Shown here in pieces: positions 15,488-26,048 of a stretch of DNA of 64,000 bases (positions are counted from its first letter, which is position 1; each line of letters begins with the position of its first letter). This DNA comes from Aneurinibacillus tyrosinisolvens (GTDB lineage Bacteria; Bacillota; Bacilli; Aneurinibacillales; Aneurinibacillaceae): assembly GCF_001015055.1 (NCBI RefSeq), contig NZ_BBWZ01000001.1, positions 350,017 through 414,016 on the forward strand, in the 5' to 3' direction. Made by a program: the position numbers and the translations under genes. Under the pieces are notes generated by a model. The model was not told where the DNA came from, did not search any database, and was given only the letters and a program-made list of their open reading frames with translations.

Positions 15488-16540
15488 ATGCCGGATAAGC
15501 GTGGGGACAATGTTATCTTGTTCCCGAGCGTGGCTGAACGTAACTTGAAGAAGGCGCGGGAGGCGCGGGAGCAGTTTGAGTATGACGAGGCCCTCCAGCA
15601 CCTGTCGGCGATCCTTCGCATTGAACCGAATCACCCTGCGGCTCTCCTTATGATGGCGGAAACTCTATATGAGGCGAAGCGGTATGAAGAAGCGGAGGAA
15701 GCGGCCAAACGCATGTGGGAAGAGCGCATCGGCAATACAAGCCAGGTTCTCCGCTTGTATTTGTCCTGCCTGCTGCAGACGGAGGATTTCACCAGGGTAA
15801 ACCAGGTAATCGAGGAAGTGCTCGAAGGGGAAGAACTCCATGATATCATCCAGGAGCTGACGGAGATTAAAAAAGCCTGTGAAATGCTGGAGTTTCCGGA
15901 GGAAGAACAGGATAAAGAAGTGCCTGTTTCCCGTCTGTCCGTTCTGCGCAAGGTGGAGGAGGATCCGGGTTACGCGGCGCGTTTGTATGAGAAACTCGAC
16001 AACGGCACATTCGATGAACAGCTTAGTTCCATTGAACAAATGAAATACATACATACGCCGGAAACGGTTGCTGTTTTGCGCGAATACATCATGCTTGTGT
16101 ACCCGGATCCTATTTTAAAAACATTTGCGATACGGGCATTGAAGGAATTGGGTGAATCAGGCCCGGTGCTTATACATAAATTTGGACAAATTTTTGAAAC
16201 GAACATCGAAGAAATCCCGTTCCAGGACAAAGAAATACCGGAAGGCGAGCGCAAAGTTGTGGAGATTATTACGGGGATTGCTTACCAGCAGGATACATCC
16301 TTTCTTCCCTTCGCCTTTCAATTGTGGATGGAATATTTATTCTCCATTTATCCGCTGCATCCCGAGGTGCAGAATCCGTCCGGCTGGGCGGCGGCCCTTC
16401 ACTATGCTGCTTCGAAGCTGCTTCATATAAAGCAGTCGAAACAGGAGATAGCTGAACTGTATCAGGTTGGCCTGTCCTCGCTGAACCAGAACTACCGGAA
16501 TTTGAATGAGGTGCTTGAAATTGAATCGCGTCTGCTGTAA
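15488..16540 (+). CDS. TPR-repeat protein (YsoA-like), 350 aa
   Basis: Start ATG 15488 is set by AAAGGAGGTG eight bases upstream; a frame open from 15446 runs through the palindrome and is discarded. Residues about 25-125 contain tetratricopeptide repeats ('YDEALQHLSAILRIEPNHPA', 'EAKRYEEAEEAAKRMW'); the rest is helical and acidic, with HEAT-like character around 185-235 ('ETVAVLREYIMLVYPDPILK'). The position before tig matches ysoA of B. subtilis. No enzyme motif; probably a protein-interaction scaffold. Confidence 0.8.
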   Translation: MPDKRGDNVILFPSVAERNLKKAREAREQFEYDEALQHLSAILRIEPNHPAALLMMAETLYEAKRYEEAEEAAKRMWEERIGNTSQVLRLYLSCLLQTEDFTRVNQVIEEVLEGEELHDIIQELTEIKKACEMLEFPEEEQDKEVPVSRLSVLRKVEEDPGYAARLYEKLDNGTFDEQLSSIEQMKYIHTPETVAVLREYIMLVYPDPILKTFAIRALKELGESGPVLIHKFGQIFETNIEEIPFQDKEIPEGERKVVEIITGIAYQQDTSFLPFAFQLWMEYLFSIYPLHPEVQNPSGWAAALHYAASKLLHIKQSKQEIAELYQVGLSSLNQNYRNLNEVLEIESRLL

Positions 16541-16565
16541 AAAGCAGGGAGAAATTTTTAACAAG

Positions 16566-16593
16566 TTGAAATGCGAGTTGATTATGATATAAT
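16566..16593 (+). promoter_or_regulatory. Sigma-A promoter of tig
   Basis: TTGAAA (16566-16571), 16 bases, TATAAT (16588-16593). A second TATAAT 13 bases further downstream (in GGTTATAATGG) could give an alternative start. Confidence 0.55.
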
Positions 16594-16694
16594 GAAATGG
16601 TTATAATGGCGAATATAATGACATACATAGTGTTTTTCAGAATAGAAGGCAACACATGTATTGGTTATAGTTCTTTAGGAGGGGAAAGCATAAA

Positions 16695-17978
16695 ATGAAG
16701 GCAACTTGGGAAAAGTTAGAAAATAACCAGGGTGTACTGACGATAGAAGTTGATGAGACCCAGGTAAGCAGTGCGATTGATCAAGCTTTTACAAAGGTAG
16801 TAAAGCAGGTAAACCTTCCTGGCTTCCGTAAAGGAAAGGTTCCGCGCAAGATTTTCGAAGCCCGTTTTGGTGTAGAATCATTGTACCAGGATGCACTCGA
16901 TATCATTTTGCCGGAAGCGTATTCCGCTGCGGTAGTGGAAACAGGCATTTCTCCAGTTGATCGTCCTGAAGTGGATGTTGAACAGATGGAAAAAGGCCAG
17001 CCGCTTATTTTCAAAGCGACAGTTACCGTAAAGCCTGAAGTTCAGCTTGGAGACTACAAAGGACTGACAGTAGAAGAGAAGGATTTCTCTGTAACGGATG
17101 AGAAAATTGCCGAAGAGCTGAAAACAATGCAAGAGCGCGGTGCAGAGCTTGTGGTTGTGGAAGATGGCGAAATTCAAAGCGGTGATTATGCGATTATCGA
17201 CTTCGAAGGATTCGTTGATGGCGAAGCGTTTGAAGGCGGACAGGCTGATAACTACCAGTTGGAAGTCGGTTCCGGAACCTTTATTCCTGGATTTGAAGAC
17301 CAGGTCATTGGTTTGAAGCAGGGAGAAGAGAAGGATGTTGAGGTTACATTCCCTGAAGAATACCATGCAACGGAATTAGCAGGGAAGCTTGCGGTCTTCA
17401 AGGTGAAGGTAAACGAAATTAAGCGCAAAAACCTTCCTGAACTTGATGACGAGTTTGCAAAAGATGTAAGTGAATTTGACACCCTTGATGAATTGAAGGC
17501 CGATCTTCGGAATAAATTTGAAGAAAAAGCAAAAGAAGAGGCTGAAAACTTCAAGAAAGAATCGCTGATTGAACAGGCATCTGCCAATGCGACCATTGAC
17601 ATTCCTGAAGTTATGGTTGAACATGAAGTAAACCATATGATGAATGACTTCGCAGAGCGTCTTCAGCAGCAGGGAATGAACCTGGATCTGTATTATCAGT
17701 TCACAGGCCTTGATGAAGAGAAGCTGCGCGAGCAGTTCCAGGGTGACGCGGAAAAACGCGTTCGCACAACATTAACGCTGGAAGCGATTGGCGAACAGGA
17801 AAATGTGGAAGTATCAGAAGAAGACATCAATGAGGAGTTAAAGACTCTTTCTGAGCAATACAACCGTCCGGAAGAGGAACTGCGCAAGATTTTTGAAGCC
17901 CGCGATGACTTCGAAAGCTTAAAAAATGACATACGCATCCGTAAAACGATTAATCTTCTTGTTGAAAACAGCAAGTAA
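16695..17978 (+). CDS. tig: Trigger factor
   Basis: Ribosome-bound chaperone and peptidyl-prolyl isomerase, 427 aa. The N-terminal ribosome-docking loop is '[19 protein letters not shown]' (about 36-54), the FKBP-type PPIase domain is about 155-240 ('[20 protein letters not shown]', '[20 protein letters not shown]'), and the C-terminal chaperone arms follow. TTTAGGAGGGG lies upstream. It has its own promoter and a strong terminator. Confidence 0.97.
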   Translation: MKATWEKLENNQGVLTIEVDETQVSSAIDQAFTKVVKQVNLPGFRKGKVPRKIFEARFGVESLYQDALDIILPEAYSAAVVETGISPVDRPEVDVEQMEKGQPLIFKATVTVKPEVQLGDYKGLTVEEKDFSVTDEKIAEELKTMQERGAELVVVEDGEIQSGDYAIIDFEGFVDGEAFEGGQADNYQLEVGSGTFIPGFEDQVIGLKQGEEKDVEVTFPEEYHATELAGKLAVFKVKVNEIKRKNLPELDDEFAKDVSEFDTLDELKADLRNKFEEKAKEEAENFKKESLIEQASANATIDIPEVMVEHEVNHMMNDFAERLQQQGMNLDLYYQFTGLDEEKLREQFQGDAEKRVRTTLTLEAIGEQENVEVSEEDINEELKTLSEQYNRPEEELRKIFEARDDFESLKNDIRIRKTINLLVENSK

Positions 17979-18003
17979 TGCAATAACATACCAAGAATCG
18001 GAG

Positions 18004-18033
18004 ACAAGGCACGAATATTCGTGCCTTGTTTTT
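18004..18033 (+). terminator. Intrinsic terminator of tig
   Basis: ACAAGGCACGAAT followed at once by its exact complement ATTCGTGCCTTGT, then TTTT. A perfect 26-base palindrome. Confidence 0.85.
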
Positions 18034-18072
18034 CCACAGTACCGCCCAATATAGAAGGGAGGATTTATAGTA

Positions 18073-18669
18073 ATGAGTGTCATACCTTATGTTGTGGAAA
18101 GTACAAACCGTGGAGAGCGGGCGTACGATATTTATTCTCGTCTCTTAAAGGATCGGATTATTATGCTAGGTTCGGAAATCGATGATGATGTAGCGAATGC
18201 AGTGGTAGCCCAGCTCCTTTTTCTTGCAGCTGAGGATTCGGAAAAAGACATCAATTTATACATAAATTCTCCCGGCGGCTCTGTAACAGCTGGGATGGCG
18301 ATTTATGACACGATGCAGTTCATCAAACCGGATGTTTCTACCATTTGTATTGGCATGGCTGCCAGTATGGGTTCGTTCCTGCTGATGGCCGGCGCTAAGG
18401 GGAAACGCTTTGCCCTGCCCCACAGCGAAGTTATGATTCACCAGCCTTTGGGAGGCGTCAGAGGCCAGGCGGCCGACATTAAAATCCATGCAGAGTGGAT
18501 TATTAAGACAAAGGCCAAGATGAATCAGATTTACGCTGAACGGACAGGTCAGCCGCTTGAAAAAATTGAGCGTGACACAGACCGTGACAATTTTATGAGT
18601 GCCCTTGAAGCCAAAGAATACGGGCTTATTGACCAGGTCATTACCCGTAACGATCAAAGTAAGGGGTGA
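18073..18669 (+). CDS. clpP: ClpP, ATP-dependent Clp protease proteolytic subunit
   Basis: 198 aa serine protease forming the ClpXP/ClpCP tetradecamer. Catalytic triad: Ser98 in 'GMAASMGSF', His123 in '[13 protein letters not shown]', Asp in 'RDTDRDNFM'. GAAGGGAGG precedes the ATG. Only about 40 bases separate it from the tig terminator and no CtsR-type tandem heptad is visible there, so expression may rely on tig readthrough or a weak promoter overlapping the terminator. In B. subtilis clpP is elsewhere and CtsR-controlled; here it is joined to clpX, as in many bacteria. Confidence 0.97.
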   Translation: MSVIPYVVESTNRGERAYDIYSRLLKDRIIMLGSEIDDDVANAVVAQLLFLAAEDSEKDINLYINSPGGSVTAGMAIYDTMQFIKPDVSTICIGMAASMGSFLLMAGAKGKRFALPHSEVMIHQPLGGVRGQAADIKIHAEWIIKTKAKMNQIYAERTGQPLEKIERDTDRDNFMSALEAKEYGLIDQVITRNDQSKG

Positions 18670-18673
18670 TTGG

Positions 18674-19945
18674 ATGTTTAAATTTAATGATGAAAAGGGA
18701 CAGCTGAAGTGCTCTTTTTGCGGAAAGTCTCAGGATCAGGTACGCAAGCTCGTAGCAGGCCCTGGTGTATATATTTGTGATGAGTGCATCGAACTTTGCA
18801 CCGAGATCGTGGAAGAGGAGCTCGGAACAGAGGAAGAGATTGATTTAAAGGAAATCCCGAAACCGAATGAGATTCGCAGCTTCCTTGATGATTATGTTAT
18901 CGGCCAGGAGGCGGCTAAGAAGTCTCTTTCCGTTGCGGTGTATAACCATTACAAGCGCATTAACACCGGCTCGAAAATCGACGATGTAGAGCTGGCGAAG
19001 AGTAACATTCTTATGCTCGGCCCGACGGGGAGCGGAAAAACGCTCCTTGCCCAGACGCTTGCCCGTATATTGAACGTGCCGTTCGCGATAGCAGATGCCA
19101 CTTCGCTTACGGAAGCCGGCTATGTTGGGGAAGACGTGGAAAACATTCTGCTCAAGCTAATCCAGGCCGCTGATTATGATGTGGAAAAAGCAGAACGCGG
19201 AATTATTTATATCGACGAAATCGATAAAGTCGCCCGTAAATCCGAAAATCCTTCTATTACACGGGATGTTTCCGGTGAAGGGGTGCAGCAGGCTCTCTTG
19301 AAAATCCTGGAGGGTACCGTAGCGAGCGTTCCGCCACAGGGGGGACGTAAACACCCTCACCAGGAGTTCATTCAAATCGATACATCGAACATCTTGTTTA
19401 TTGTCGGAGGCGCATTCGATGGCATCGAGTCTCTTATTAAACGCCGTGTCGGCAAGAAAGTGATTGGTTTCGGAACGGACGCCGATATCAGTGCGCGTGA
19501 TTTGAAAGCCGGTGAGTTCCTGCAGAAGGTACTGCCTGAGGACCTGCTCAAGTTCGGATTAATTCCTGAATTTGTCGGTCGTCTGCCTGTTATTACTACG
19601 CTGGAACCGCTTGATGAAGAAGCACTTATTCGTATTCTTACGGAACCGAAGAACGCGCTTGTGAAGCAGTACCAGAAGCTGCTTGAAATGGACAACGCAG
19701 AGCTTGTATTTACGGACGGTGCCCTTCGTGAAATCGCGAAGGAAGCGATCAAGCGGAATACAGGTGCGCGTGGCCTTCGTTCTATCATCGAGGGGATCAT
19801 GCTCGACATCATGTTCGACCTTCCTTCACGGGATGATATTGAGAAGTGTGTGATTACCGAAGATACCGTTAAGCGCAAAGCAAACCCTGAGCTGTATACA
19901 AAGCAGGGCGAATTGCTTGATATGAGCAAACCTGAAAGTGCATAA
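18674..19945 (+). CDS. clpX: ClpX, Clp protease ATPase subunit
   Basis: 423 aa AAA+ unfoldase. N-terminal zinc-binding domain with two CxxC pairs ('CSFCGKSQ', '[10 protein letters not shown]'), Walker A '[16 protein letters not shown]', Walker B '[14 protein letters not shown]', sensor and '[11 protein letters not shown]', with the IGF-type ClpP-binding loop reading 'KVIGFG'. Start ATG 18674 follows AAGGGGTGA at the clpP stop, four bases apart, so the two genes are one operon. A frame open from 18599 overlaps clpP and is not used. Confidence 0.98.
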   Translation: MFKFNDEKGQLKCSFCGKSQDQVRKLVAGPGVYICDECIELCTEIVEEELGTEEEIDLKEIPKPNEIRSFLDDYVIGQEAAKKSLSVAVYNHYKRINTGSKIDDVELAKSNILMLGPTGSGKTLLAQTLARILNVPFAIADATSLTEAGYVGEDVENILLKLIQAADYDVEKAERGIIYIDEIDKVARKSENPSITRDVSGEGVQQALLKILEGTVASVPPQGGRKHPHQEFIQIDTSNILFIVGGAFDGIESLIKRRVGKKVIGFGTDADISARDLKAGEFLQKVLPEDLLKFGLIPEFVGRLPVITTLEPLDEEALIRILTEPKNALVKQYQKLLEMDNAELVFTDGALREIAKEAIKRNTGARGLRSIIEGIMLDIMFDLPSRDDIEKCVITEDTVKRKANPELYTKQGELLDMSKPESA

Positions 19946-19958
19946 AAGCAGCAGAACG

Positions 19959-19995
19959 AAAAAGGCACCGGATTTAACGATCCGGTGCCTTTTTT
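19959..19995 (+). terminator. Intrinsic terminator of clpPX
   Basis: AAAAAGGCACCGGAT, TTAACG loop, ATCCGGTGCC then TTTTTTT. Confidence 0.9.
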
Positions 19996-20023
19996 TGCGT
20001 TCAGAATGCTCCCGTTCTTTTTA

Positions 20024-20053
20024 GTTTATTCCACCCTGTTAAAGGCAATAATA
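20024..20053 (+). promoter_or_regulatory. Candidate sigma-F/sigma-G promoter of lonB
   Basis: GTTTA (20024-20028), exactly 15 bases, GGCAATAATA (20044-20053). The -10 fits the sigma-F pattern GGhRAnAnTn fully; the -35 has one mismatch to GyATA. lonB in B. subtilis is a sigma-F forespore gene. Confidence 0.6.
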
Positions 20054-20104
20054 CACCTAGATAACAGGAATGCCGGTTGTTCACTTTGCTATCAGGAGGA
20101 ATCT

Positions 20105-21811
20105 ATGAACTGGACATTTGCTTTAACATTGGTTCAAGTGTTTTTTGCTGTGGTAATTGGTTTATATTTCTGGAATTTATTAAAGAATCAGCGCAGCAGT
20201 AAGACGACGGTCGACAGAGAATCACGGAAAGAGATGGAACATTTGCGAAAGCTTCGCTCTATCTCCCTGTCCGAGCCGCTTGCGGAAAAAACGAGACCGG
20301 CTCGTTTGAGTGATATTGTGGGGCAGGAAGATGGAATCCGGGCGCTTCGTGCGGCACTCTGTGGGCCCAATCCACAGCACGTCATTGTATACGGGCCTCC
20401 GGGAGTGGGAAAAACAGCTGCAGCGCGCGTTATTCTGGAAGAAGCAAAGAAGAATACGGACTCCCCTTTCACTGAGGAGGCGCAATTTACAGAATTGGAT
20501 GCCACAACGGCGCGGTTCGACGAGCGGGGGATTGCAGATCCGCTCATTGGTTCTGTCCATGATCCGATTTACCAGGGAGCAGGTGCGATGGGGCAGGCAG
20601 GGATTCCACAGCCAAAGCCAGGTGCTGTTACGAAGGCGCACGGCGGTATGCTCTTCATCGACGAAATTGGTGAACTGCACCCCATTCAGTTAAACAAACT
20701 CTTGAAGGTTCTTGAAGATCGGAAGGTTTTTCTGGAAAGCGCCTACTATAACGACGAGAACCAGCAAATTCCAAAGCATATCCACGACATTTTTCAGAAT
20801 GGGCTTCCAGCTGATTTCCGGCTTGTAGGAGCAACGACACGCACACCGGACGAACTCCCGCCCGCTCTTCGCTCCCGCTGTCTTGAGATTTTTTTTCGTT
20901 CGCTTACCCCTTCTGAAATTTCAGTGATTGCCACCAACGCGGTCAACAAAATGGAGTTAAAAGCGGAAGAGGGAGCCATCGAGCTGCTCACCCGTTATGC
21001 GACAAATGGACGGGAGGCAGTGAATATGGTTCAGATTGCTGCCGGCCTCGCCATTACGGAGCAGCGAAGAACGATTACTAAAATGGACATGGAATGGGTA
21101 ATCAACAGTGGACAGAAATCTCCGCGACCGGATAAGAAGGTGCTTGGAGGCGCTTTTATCGGTCTTGTAAATGGGCTGGCGGTATACGGTCCGAACATGG
21201 GTGCTCTGCTTGAAATCGAAGTAACAGCTTCCGCAGCGGGCCAGCCGGGAAAAGGAACGGTCATGATCACCGGTGTAGTAGATGAAGAAGAAACAGGCGG
21301 AGGCGGACGAAAGCTGCGGCGCAGATCGATGGCCCGCAGTTCATTGGATAACGTCCTTACGGTTCTGCGCCATCAGGGGCTGAATACGGTCGATTATGAT
21401 CTTCATGTAAACTTTCCAGGCGGTGCCCCGATTGACGGCCCTTCTGCGGGAATCGCGATGGCAACGGCGATTTATTCTGCGATTAGTGAACAGCCGATTG
21501 ATAATTATGTAGCAATGACGGGAGAGCTTGGGATTCACGGTTCAGTGAAGCCGATCGGAGGCGTTATCGCAAAGGTCGAAGCCGCCAAGCAATCAGGAAT
21601 CACAAAGGTACTCGTGCCAAGAGATAACTGGCAGGGAATTTTTAATGAAATGGATGGAATGAGGGTCATCGCAGTGGACACGCTTGAGGACGTGTTCCAG
21701 CATGCGCTTGTTCCTGAACAGGAAACGGTTTCTCTTGAGGAAACGCTTCTAAATCCGGGCGGAATACTAAATCCGTCCCCATCTTCGGTGCAGGGGCAAT
21801 CCTTTCGCTAA
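20105..21811 (+). CDS. lonB: LonB, forespore ATP-dependent protease
   Basis: 568 aa. An N-terminal membrane segment (about 3-24, WTFALTLVQVFFAVVIGLYF) is followed by an AAA+ domain with Walker A '[12 protein letters not shown]' and Walker B 'HGGMLFIDEIGEL', then the Lon protease domain with catalytic Ser in 'PIDGPSAGIAMA' and Lys in 'GGVIAKVEAAKQSG'. It lacks the large N-terminal LAN domain of LonA. ATG 20105 follows CAGGAGG; the frame open from 19985 starts in the clpX terminator and is rejected. Placed between clpX and lonA as in B. subtilis, with a sigma-F-like promoter. Confidence 0.95.
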   Translation: MNWTFALTLVQVFFAVVIGLYFWNLLKNQRSSKTTVDRESRKEMEHLRKLRSISLSEPLAEKTRPARLSDIVGQEDGIRALRAALCGPNPQHVIVYGPPGVGKTAAARVILEEAKKNTDSPFTEEAQFTELDATTARFDERGIADPLIGSVHDPIYQGAGAMGQAGIPQPKPGAVTKAHGGMLFIDEIGELHPIQLNKLLKVLEDRKVFLESAYYNDENQQIPKHIHDIFQNGLPADFRLVGATTRTPDELPPALRSRCLEIFFRSLTPSEISVIATNAVNKMELKAEEGAIELLTRYATNGREAVNMVQIAAGLAITEQRRTITKMDMEWVINSGQKSPRPDKKVLGGAFIGLVNGLAVYGPNMGALLEIEVTASAAGQPGKGTVMITGVVDEEETGGGGRKLRRRSMARSSLDNVLTVLRHQGLNTVDYDLHVNFPGGAPIDGPSAGIAMATAIYSAISEQPIDNYVAMTGELGIHGSVKPIGGVIAKVEAAKQSGITKVLVPRDNWQGIFNEMDGMRVIAVDTLEDVFQHALVPEQETVSLEETLLNPGGILNPSPSSVQGQSFR

Positions 21812-21921
21812 TTGTGCTCCAGGATTAGACAATGACAGGCAGTTAAGATAAAATTAATAAGAAACCTTGTAGTACCAAATATTTCATACCGAAGGATACA
21901 GGGGACATGGAGGTAGACAAG

Positions 21922-24252
21922 ATGGGAACACTGCAAAAAGAGAGACAAATCCCACTCCTTCCATTGCGAGGATTACTGGTTTTTCCAAGCATGGTACTGC
22001 ACTTAGATGTAGGCCGGGCTAAATCAGTAAAAGCACTGGAGAAGGCAATGGTTGATGATAACCTCATTCTTCTATCTACACAGGAAGAAGTTCATATTGA
22101 GGAACCGAGTAAAGAAGAGATTTTTGATATAGGTACGATCGCGAAGGTAAAGCAGATGCTCAAGCTGCCGAACGGGACGATCCGGGTACTGGTCGAAGGG
22201 ATTGGCCGTGCGAGGATCGAGGATTATTTACAGGACGATGAGTATTTTGAAGTGCAAATCTCCTGTTTAGAGGAAACAGAGCAGGCAGATGCCGAGATTG
22301 AAGCACTCATGCGCACGGTATTGGCTAATTTTGAGCAGTATATTAATCTTTCGAAGAAAATTATCCCGGAGACGTTCGCTTCGGTATCGGATATTAATGA
22401 GCCGGGCCGTCTGGCTGATATTATTACTTCACACCTTCCTTTGAAGATACGTGATAAACAGGAGATCCTGGAAACGATTTCTGTAAAGAAGCGCCTTGAA
22501 AAGCTGTTGAACATTCTTAACAATGAGCGTGAAGTATTGGAGCTGGAAAGAAAAATCGGCCAACGTGTGAAGAAGCAAATGGAGAAAACGCAGAAGGAGT
22601 ACTATCTGCGTGAACAAATGAAGGCCATTCAGAAGGAACTCGGCGATAAAGAGGGAAGAGCGGGGGAAATTGAAGAGCTCCGCGAAAAGCTTGCTGAATC
22701 GGGCGCCCCGGAAAATATCGTTGATAAGATTGAGCGGGAACTTGAACGCCTCGAGAAAATGCCGGCCACCAGCGCGGAAGGAGGCGTCATCCGTACCTAC
22801 ATTGATTGGCTGCTTGGAATTCCCTGGAAGGAAAAAACAGAAGACAATCTCGATATCCGCAATGCTGAGAAGGTGCTCGATGAAGACCATTTCGGGCTTG
22901 AAAAGGCGAAGGAACGGGTGCTTGAATACCTTGCCGTCCAGAAGCTTGTGAATAAGCTGAAGGGACCGATTCTCTGCCTTGTAGGGCCTCCTGGTGTTGG
23001 AAAGACCTCCCTCGCACGTTCCGTGGCCCGTGCGTTAAATCGTAAGTTTGTCCGTATTTCGCTTGGCGGTGTACGCGATGAGGCAGAAATCCGCGGCCAT
23101 AGACGGACGTACATTGGTGCAATGCCAGGGCGCATTATTCAGGGAATGAAGACGGCGGGAACGCGAAACCCGGTATTCCTGCTTGATGAAATTGATAAGA
23201 TGTCCATGGATTTCCGCGGGGATCCAGGTGCTGCCCTGCTTGAAGTGCTCGATCCAAACCAGAATGACACATTCAGTGATCACTACATTGAAGAACCGTA
23301 TGATTTGTCTTCTGTTATGTTTATTACAACTGCAAACGCCATTCATACGATTCCGCGCCCACTGCTCGACAGGATGGAAATGCTGTACATCCCTGGCTAT
23401 ACCGAGCCGGAGAAAGTGAAAATCTGCCAGGATCATTTACTTCCAAAGCAAATGGAAGAACACGGGCTTGGCAAAGACAAGCTGCAGGTGCAGGAAGAGG
23501 CGCTGTTTAAAGTCGTTCGCCAGTATACGCGGGAGGCCGGGGTGCGCAACCTGAACCGGATGATGGAAACGATCTGCCGCAAGGCCGCACGCATGCTCGT
23601 TGCCGGTGATAAGAAAAAGGTTGTCGTTACGACCAAAACCCTGGAGGATCTTCTCGGTAAACCGAAGTTCCGGTATGGACTTGCTGAAACAGAAGACCAG
23701 ATCGGTGCCGTTACGGGGCTGGCCTGGACGGAAGCGGGCGGGGATACCCTGACGATCGAAGTATCCGTACTCCCTGGAAAAGGGAAGCTAACGCTGACAG
23801 GGAAGCTGGGGGATGTAATGAAGGAGTCCGCCCAGGCTGCCTTTAGTTATATCCGTTCCCGCTCTAAGGAATTAAATATCGATCCGGATTTTTATGAGAA
23901 AAATGATCTTCATATCCACGTACCTGAAGGAGCAATTCCGAAGGATGGCCCGTCTGCCGGAATAACGATGGCAACGGCCCTTGTCTCCGCGTTGACCGGC
24001 ATCCCGGTTTCACGCGAGGTCGGGATGACCGGGGAAATTACCCTGCGCGGCCGTGTCCTGCCGATTGGCGGCCTTAAGGAGAAATCACTCGCTGCCCACC
24101 GGGCCGGCCTAAAAACCGTCATTATGCCCAAGGACAATGAAAAAGATATTGATGAAATTCCAGAAAGCGTGCGCAATGATTTGAAGTTCATCCCGGTGGA
24201 ACACCTTGATCAAGTTCTCGACGTTGCTCTATTGAAGGTGACCCGGCAATGA
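21922..24252 (+). CDS. lonA: LonA, ATP-dependent protease La
   Basis: 776 aa, full length. LAN domain about 1-200 ('[20 protein letters not shown]'), coiled coil about 200-280, AAA+ with '[18 protein letters not shown]' and 'FLLDEIDKM', and the protease domain with Ser in '[14 protein letters not shown]' and Lys in '[15 protein letters not shown]'. Start ATG 21922 follows GGAGGTAGA; an ATG at 21907 lies on the ribosome site. The stop overlaps engB by 4 bases. Confidence 0.97.
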   Translation: MGTLQKERQIPLLPLRGLLVFPSMVLHLDVGRAKSVKALEKAMVDDNLILLSTQEEVHIEEPSKEEIFDIGTIAKVKQMLKLPNGTIRVLVEGIGRARIEDYLQDDEYFEVQISCLEETEQADAEIEALMRTVLANFEQYINLSKKIIPETFASVSDINEPGRLADIITSHLPLKIRDKQEILETISVKKRLEKLLNILNNEREVLELERKIGQRVKKQMEKTQKEYYLREQMKAIQKELGDKEGRAGEIEELREKLAESGAPENIVDKIERELERLEKMPATSAEGGVIRTYIDWLLGIPWKEKTEDNLDIRNAEKVLDEDHFGLEKAKERVLEYLAVQKLVNKLKGPILCLVGPPGVGKTSLARSVARALNRKFVRISLGGVRDEAEIRGHRRTYIGAMPGRIIQGMKTAGTRNPVFLLDEIDKMSMDFRGDPGAALLEVLDPNQNDTFSDHYIEEPYDLSSVMFITTANAIHTIPRPLLDRMEMLYIPGYTEPEKVKICQDHLLPKQMEEHGLGKDKLQVQEEALFKVVRQYTREAGVRNLNRMMETICRKAARMLVAGDKKKVVVTTKTLEDLLGKPKFRYGLAETEDQIGAVTGLAWTEAGGDTLTIEVSVLPGKGKLTLTGKLGDVMKESAQAAFSYIRSRSKELNIDPDFYEKNDLHIHVPEGAIPKDGPSAGITMATALVSALTGIPVSREVGMTGEITLRGRVLPIGGLKEKSLAAHRAGLKTVIMPKDNEKDIDEIPESVRNDLKFIPVEHLDQVLDVALLKVTRQ

Positions 24253-24899
24253 AAGTTAATCAGGCGGAGTTTGTGATCAGTGCGGTTTCACCCAAACAAT
24301 ACCCACAAGGAGCCCTGCCGGAGATTGCTCTGGCCGGGCGTTCCAATGTAGGGAAATCGTCCTTTATCAATAAAATGATTAATCGAAAAAATCTGGCCCG
24401 CACTTCATCCAAACCGGGGAAAACCCAAACATTAAACTATTATTTAATTAACGGAGAGATGTACTTCGTCGATTTGCCGGGCTACGGCTATGCGAAGGTT
24501 TCCAAAACGGAAAAGGAAAAATGGGGCCCTATGATGGAGCAGTACCTTGAGACGCGCGAGCCGCTCAAGGCTGTTATCCATGTCATCGATGTGCGCCACC
24601 TGCCGACGAAAGACGACAGGGGCATGTTTGAGTATCTTAAACACTATGGGATTCCTGTTATCGTTGTGGCGACGAAGGCGGATAAAATCCCTAAAGGAAA
24701 ATGGCAAAAGCATGTGAAAGACATACGGACCACCCTGCAGATGGATAAAGAAGACGTGCTCATTCTTTTTTCATCCGAAACGGGACAGGGCAAGGAAGAA
24801 GCATGGCGCGCTATCTGGGACAAGATAAATGCAAAAGAGATAGACGCCGAAGAGGTAAACATCGAAGAGATAAACACAGAAGGAACAAATGCAGAATAA
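24249..24899 (+). CDS. engB: EngB/YsxC ribosome-biogenesis GTPase
   Basis: Essential GTPase for 50S assembly. G1 '[14 protein letters not shown]', G2 Thr in '[14 protein letters not shown]', G3 '[12 protein letters not shown]', G4 'VATKADKI', G5 '[10 protein letters not shown]'. The core ends at about residue 195; a C-terminal acidic tail of about 21 residues repeats E-E-V/I-N-x-E units ([15 protein letters not shown]) and is not typical of the family. The last codons are encoded by one arm of a long inverted repeat that also forms the terminator. ATGA overlap with lonA. Confidence 0.96.
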   Translation: MKVNQAEFVISAVSPKQYPQGALPEIALAGRSNVGKSSFINKMINRKNLARTSSKPGKTQTLNYYLINGEMYFVDLPGYGYAKVSKTEKEKWGPMMEQYLETREPLKAVIHVIDVRHLPTKDDRGMFEYLKHYGIPVIVVATKADKIPKGKWQKHVKDIRTTLQMDKEDVLILFSSETGQGKEEAWRAIWDKINAKEIDAEEVNIEEINTEGTNAE

Positions 24900-24951
24900 A
24901 AAAGAACGATGGGGATGTCTTCTCCATCGTTCTTTTTATTCTGCATTTGTT
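24884..24951. terminator. Long inverted repeat/bidirectional terminator overlapping the end of engB
   Basis: The left arm 24884-24912 (29 bases) begins inside the engB coding sequence. The right arm 24924-24951 is its complement with a single one-base difference in the A/T run. The inner GAACGATGG/CCATCGTTC core with T5 forms an ordinary terminator; the outer 12-15 bases extend it. Convergent with the EamA gene, whose stop is at 24958. Confidence 0.8.
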
Positions 24952-24957
24952 TTTACC

Positions 24958-25896
24958 TCAGCTATTTAAAGAAGAAGCACCGGATTTTATTTTTTTAAAC
25001 CATGCTGTTACTTGTGACGCCTGCAGTTCCGCAAGAATCATCCCAATGAAGATAAACAGGCACCCTGTCAAAGAACGCCCGCTCAATAGTTCGTCATTAA
25101 AAAAGTAAGCTGTAATCGCAGCGAATACCGGCTCCATGGCAAAAATAAGAGCTACCCGGGTAGCGGTTGTAAACTTCTGGCATTCCGTTTGCGCCAGAAA
25201 GGCGAGTGCGGTCGCCGGAACAGCAGTGACAATAAGCGCCCAATAAACCGACGGAGTAGAGAAGGCCGCAGGAGTAAGAGCGGTCTGCCAATCCTCAAGA
25301 AAAAACGCACCGATAGAACTTAACACTGAAACCGTCAGAATTTGAACGAGCGCCAGGGCTAATGAAGGAAAATGAGGTGCATACCGCCCTGTGTAAATAA
25401 TCTGCAGGGCAAAAGAAATCGCACACAAAAACACAAGAGCGTCTCCCCTGTTTACGGAAAGAGCATCTCCCATCGTCAACAGGTACAGGCCGGCCGTGGC
25501 GATAAGAATGCCGAGAACGGCCGGCAGCTTTGGCCGCTGCTTTAAAATAAAAAGCGCAAACACGGGAACGAGCACAACGGAAAGGCCGGTAATAAATCCG
25601 GCTTTGGAAGATGTCGTATAAAGCAGCCCGATCGTCTGGAAAGCATAGCCGCAGAAGAGCCATACTCCAAGGATTACGCCTGCGAGGACGAGCTTTTTAT
25701 TGATTTGGCGGATCTGCCCCCGGTAAAAGAGCACAAGAAAAAGAAAAAGAAAAGCAGAAGCTAAAAAAAAGCGTACCCCATTAAAAGTAAGAGGCGGCAG
25801 TGTATCAATTGCATTCTGTACAATGACGAAGGTGGCTCCCCACACGAGCGCCACCATCAGGAGAATACTGTCAGCAAGTACTGATTTTTTCATCAA
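24958..25896 (-). CDS. EamA/DMT-family transporter
   Basis: 312 aa integral membrane protein with about ten hydrophobic segments and the two EamA repeats: first about 8-140 ('SILLMVALVWGATFVIVQ'), second about 150-290 ('LVFLCAISFALQIIYTGRYA', 'ALIFAMEPVFAAITAYFF'). Such proteins export or import small metabolites, often amino acids or nucleosides; the substrate cannot be read from sequence. Short basic C terminus is cytoplasmic. Monocistronic, transcribed toward engB, divergent from ppx. Confidence 0.9.
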   Translation of the reverse strand: MMKKSVLADSILLMVALVWGATFVIVQNAIDTLPPLTFNGVRFFLASAFLFLFLVLFYRGQIRQINKKLVLAGVILGVWLFCGYAFQTIGLLYTTSSKAGFITGLSVVLVPVFALFILKQRPKLPAVLGILIATAGLYLLTMGDALSVNRGDALVFLCAISFALQIIYTGRYAPHFPSLALALVQILTVSVLSSIGAFFLEDWQTALTPAAFSTPSVYWALIVTAVPATALAFLAQTECQKFTTATRVALIFAMEPVFAAITAYFFNDELLSGRSLTGCLFIFIGMILAELQASQVTAWFKKIKSGASSLNS

Positions 25897-25952
25897 ATCA
25901 TTCCTTTCCTATCCTGCGCTTACTGCTCTGCTATTTAAGTGAAATAATTTCT

Positions 25953-25958
25953 ATTATA
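25953..25958 (-). promoter_or_regulatory. Possible -10 of the EamA gene
   Basis: TATAAT on the minus strand, 57 bases before the start codon. The -35 region is poor. Confidence 0.3.
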
Positions 25959-26048
25959 CAGAAAGAAGAGCTGGAAATAATACATAAAATTTTCAGGGAA
26001 ATAACAGGGCAAGTTAAAGGGAGTTGGATGCCGGGTGAAGAAGTACTT

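Noticed and set aside
24803..25108. Plus-strand ORF running from engB through the terminator
   Set aside because: It reads engB out of frame and the EamA gene antisense; Arg/Lys low complexity.
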